NCBI GenBank assembly: GCA_003254885.1
Contig: QANT01001042.1
Span: 1-51,320, forward strand
Length of the DNA stretch: 51,320 nucleotides
Source: Purshia tridentata
Lineage: Eukaryota; Streptophyta; Magnoliopsida; Rosales; Rosaceae
Direction of reading: 5' to 3'
The position numbers and the translations under genes were made by a program. The stretch's first letter is position 1; each line of letters begins with the position of its first letter. The notes beneath the pieces were generated by a model. It was given only the letters and a program-made list of their open reading frames with translations, searched no databases and was not told where the DNA came from. Shown in pieces: positions 50,214-51,320 of the stretch.

Positions 50214-50544
50214 TATAGAAAAAGAGAAGCAATTAAGTTATCAGAGGAAGACAAGTGTTTAGTGGTTCAGCTGGAGATAATCCCAGCTTACATCCACATA
50301 GAGAGATAAAATCTCATTAAGAATCATAAACAGAGCACAGGGCAAAGCTTAGTACAAATAGAAGGATGGAGTACCAGCCAACCAACAACATTAAAGCCAC
50401 AGACGGCTAAAACAATAAATTAAGCTGCAGATGGCTATAGAGCCCAACGACTAAATTCAACCTTAAAGCCCTTCTAGCTTCCTTACATTAATAGTTAACT
50501 AACAGCTACCTATTAATTATAAGGATTAATAACAGCTTCCAACA
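50214..50544 (-). repeat. 5' LTR of the copia element
   Basis: About 331 bp, starting TGTTGGAAGC and ending next to the primer-binding site. The end TTCTATA departs from the usual CA terminus. The matching 3' LTR is represented by only 16 bases. Confidence 0.75.
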
Positions 50545-50676
50545 TATTCTTATTCTTCTCATCATAAAATCAATTGACTTAATTAAGTTTTGCTTGGATT
50601 AAATAGAGATTTACTATTGCCAATTCTTATTCTTTAATGGGCTCTGAGCCTCTGATGTAGTTTCTTTTCCTTTCAG

Positions 50677-51320
50677 AGTGAGAGGTTTACCTTAAAGGAA
50701 AATGAGGATGACGGTTGGGTGGCATTTTTTGCGGAAGAACAAAAGGATGCTTATGAATCGGTGCCATTGTTGACAGAAGAACGAATGGTTTGTTTTCCAT
50801 TATTTATTTTTCTTAGAGATTTGGATCGATGAATCAATGGTACACGGATGAACATTTGAAATGTTGTCTTCTTTTATGATTGATTAGCAATGGCAAAGAG
50901 AAAAGGTTGAACTTCAGAGTAAAAGCCTAGAACTGAAAAAGCAGTTTGTTGTCAACCTCAAACACATGGATGAGTCGGAAGTTAAGACCAATGAAGTTCA
51001 AGAGAAGTTGAAGGAAATGGAAGAGGAATTGGCAGATACAAAAGCACTTAACAGAGTACTTATTGTGAAGGAGCGTGAACGTAACGCTGAACTGCACGAG
51101 GCTCGTAATAAGCTAATCATTGTATGTATTTTCTATTTACAGGTTTGACTATATTTTATGGTGGGGGGGTGGGGGTATTGTTTTCCCTTTGCAGGGACTA
51201 AGCGAATCATCAAGCGGCACTTGTATCAGCGTGAAGAGAATGGGAGAGCTTGACATCAAACCATTTCGTACTGCGATCAAGAGACAGAATTGTAAAAGAG
51301 TAGCACATCCTGATGATAAG
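50677..51320 (+). CDS. XH-domain, coiled-coil gene fragment (FDM/IDN2-like), 3' end outside the window
   Basis: Three phase-0 exons are visible: 50677-50787, 50888-51121 and 51195 to the edge. Exon 1 is acidic (TLKENEDDGWVAFFAEEQ) and I do not recognise it. Exon 2 is a coiled coil ending in ALNRVLIVKERERNAELHEA, the helix that leads into the XH domain. Exon 3 starts the XH domain with the hallmark KRMGELDIKPF. XS/XH proteins of the FDM/IDN2 family bind double-stranded RNA and form dimers in RNA-directed DNA methylation, and the XH domain mediates their complex formation. The N-terminal zinc-finger and XS exons that should lie upstream are not there; the copia element and the TNL remnant occupy that place. 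It is therefore either a truncated copy or the 3' part of a chimeric gene. The C-terminal half of the XH domain lies beyond the window. Confidence 0.8.

Larger units (their letters stand above)
45941..50544 (-). mobile_element. Ty1/copia LTR retrotransposon, antisense in the TNL LRR exon
   Basis: Read on the minus strand, the order is 5' LTR (50544-50214), primer-binding site (50213-50202), gag (50144-49203), pol (about 49232-45964), polypurine tract (about 45971-45957) and the first 16 bases of the 3' LTR (45956-45941). INT precedes RT-RNase H, the copia order. Both LTR starts read TGTTGGAAGCTGTTAT. The rest of the 3' LTR is missing: the sequence passes through one ambiguous base (45940) into TNL sequence. 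The 5 bases outside the 5' LTR (TATTC) do not recur at the other junction, so no target duplication is visible. The reading frames are otherwise undamaged, which suggests a young insertion. Confidence 0.93.

Overview
The window is nuclear DNA of a flowering plant, most likely a woody rosid dicot and possibly Rosaceae (the family is a guess). The genes have many short GT-AG introns, low-GC intergenic DNA, plant MITEs, a Ty1/copia retrotransposon and a TIR-type NLR, a class absent from grasses. Six housekeeping or metabolic genes can be modelled to splice-site level. There is also one intronless protease gene, one small acidic protein of unknown function, one broken resistance gene, and one gene cut by the right window edge.

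Layout, left to right. 1-1994: AT-rich intergenic DNA with two inverted-repeat elements. 1995-3915 (+): DUF2062 membrane protein, followed by a local tandem duplication. 6131-7718: hAT-like non-autonomous element. 8035-8332: Tourist-like MITE. 8810-8880: cluster of site II promoter motifs in front of 9058-15057 (+): VPS16/VACUOLELESS1, 15 exons. 15951-18978 (-): 3-hydroxyisobutyryl-CoA hydrolase-like crotonase, 15 exons. 20436-21994 (-): ribosomal protein L18a with a telo-box plus site II promoter. 24255-25964 (-): secreted A1 aspartyl protease. 25965-30958: long AT-rich intergenic stretch with two tandem duplications. 30959-33340 (-) and 33803-37965 (+): the persulfide dioxygenase ETHE1 and an NSUN6-type RNA m5C methyltransferase, diverging from a 462-bp shared promoter. 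38568-38993 (-): small acidic protein. 40003-40907: MULE-type element with a perfect 9-bp target duplication. 43352-45939 (+): degenerate TIR-NBS-LRR gene. 45941-50544 (-): copia element inside the LRR exon. 50677-51320 (+): coiled-coil and XH-domain exons of an FDM/IDN2-type gene, running off the edge.

The intact genes have no operon-like link. They cover vesicle tethering to the vacuole, branched-chain amino-acid or acyl-CoA breakdown, translation, mitochondrial sulfur catabolism and RNA methylation. Several share the TGGGCY promoter code common in plant growth-related genes. The dynamic part is the right end, where a decaying TNL, a young-looking retrotransposon and an RNA-directed-DNA-methylation type gene fragment are joined. 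The copia element has gag and pol in different frames, exactly at an A AAA AAA slippery heptamer. It also lacks almost all of one LTR next to an ambiguous base, so the assembly there needs checking. I found no CRISPR, tRNA or rRNA genes and no convincing new multi-gene system.
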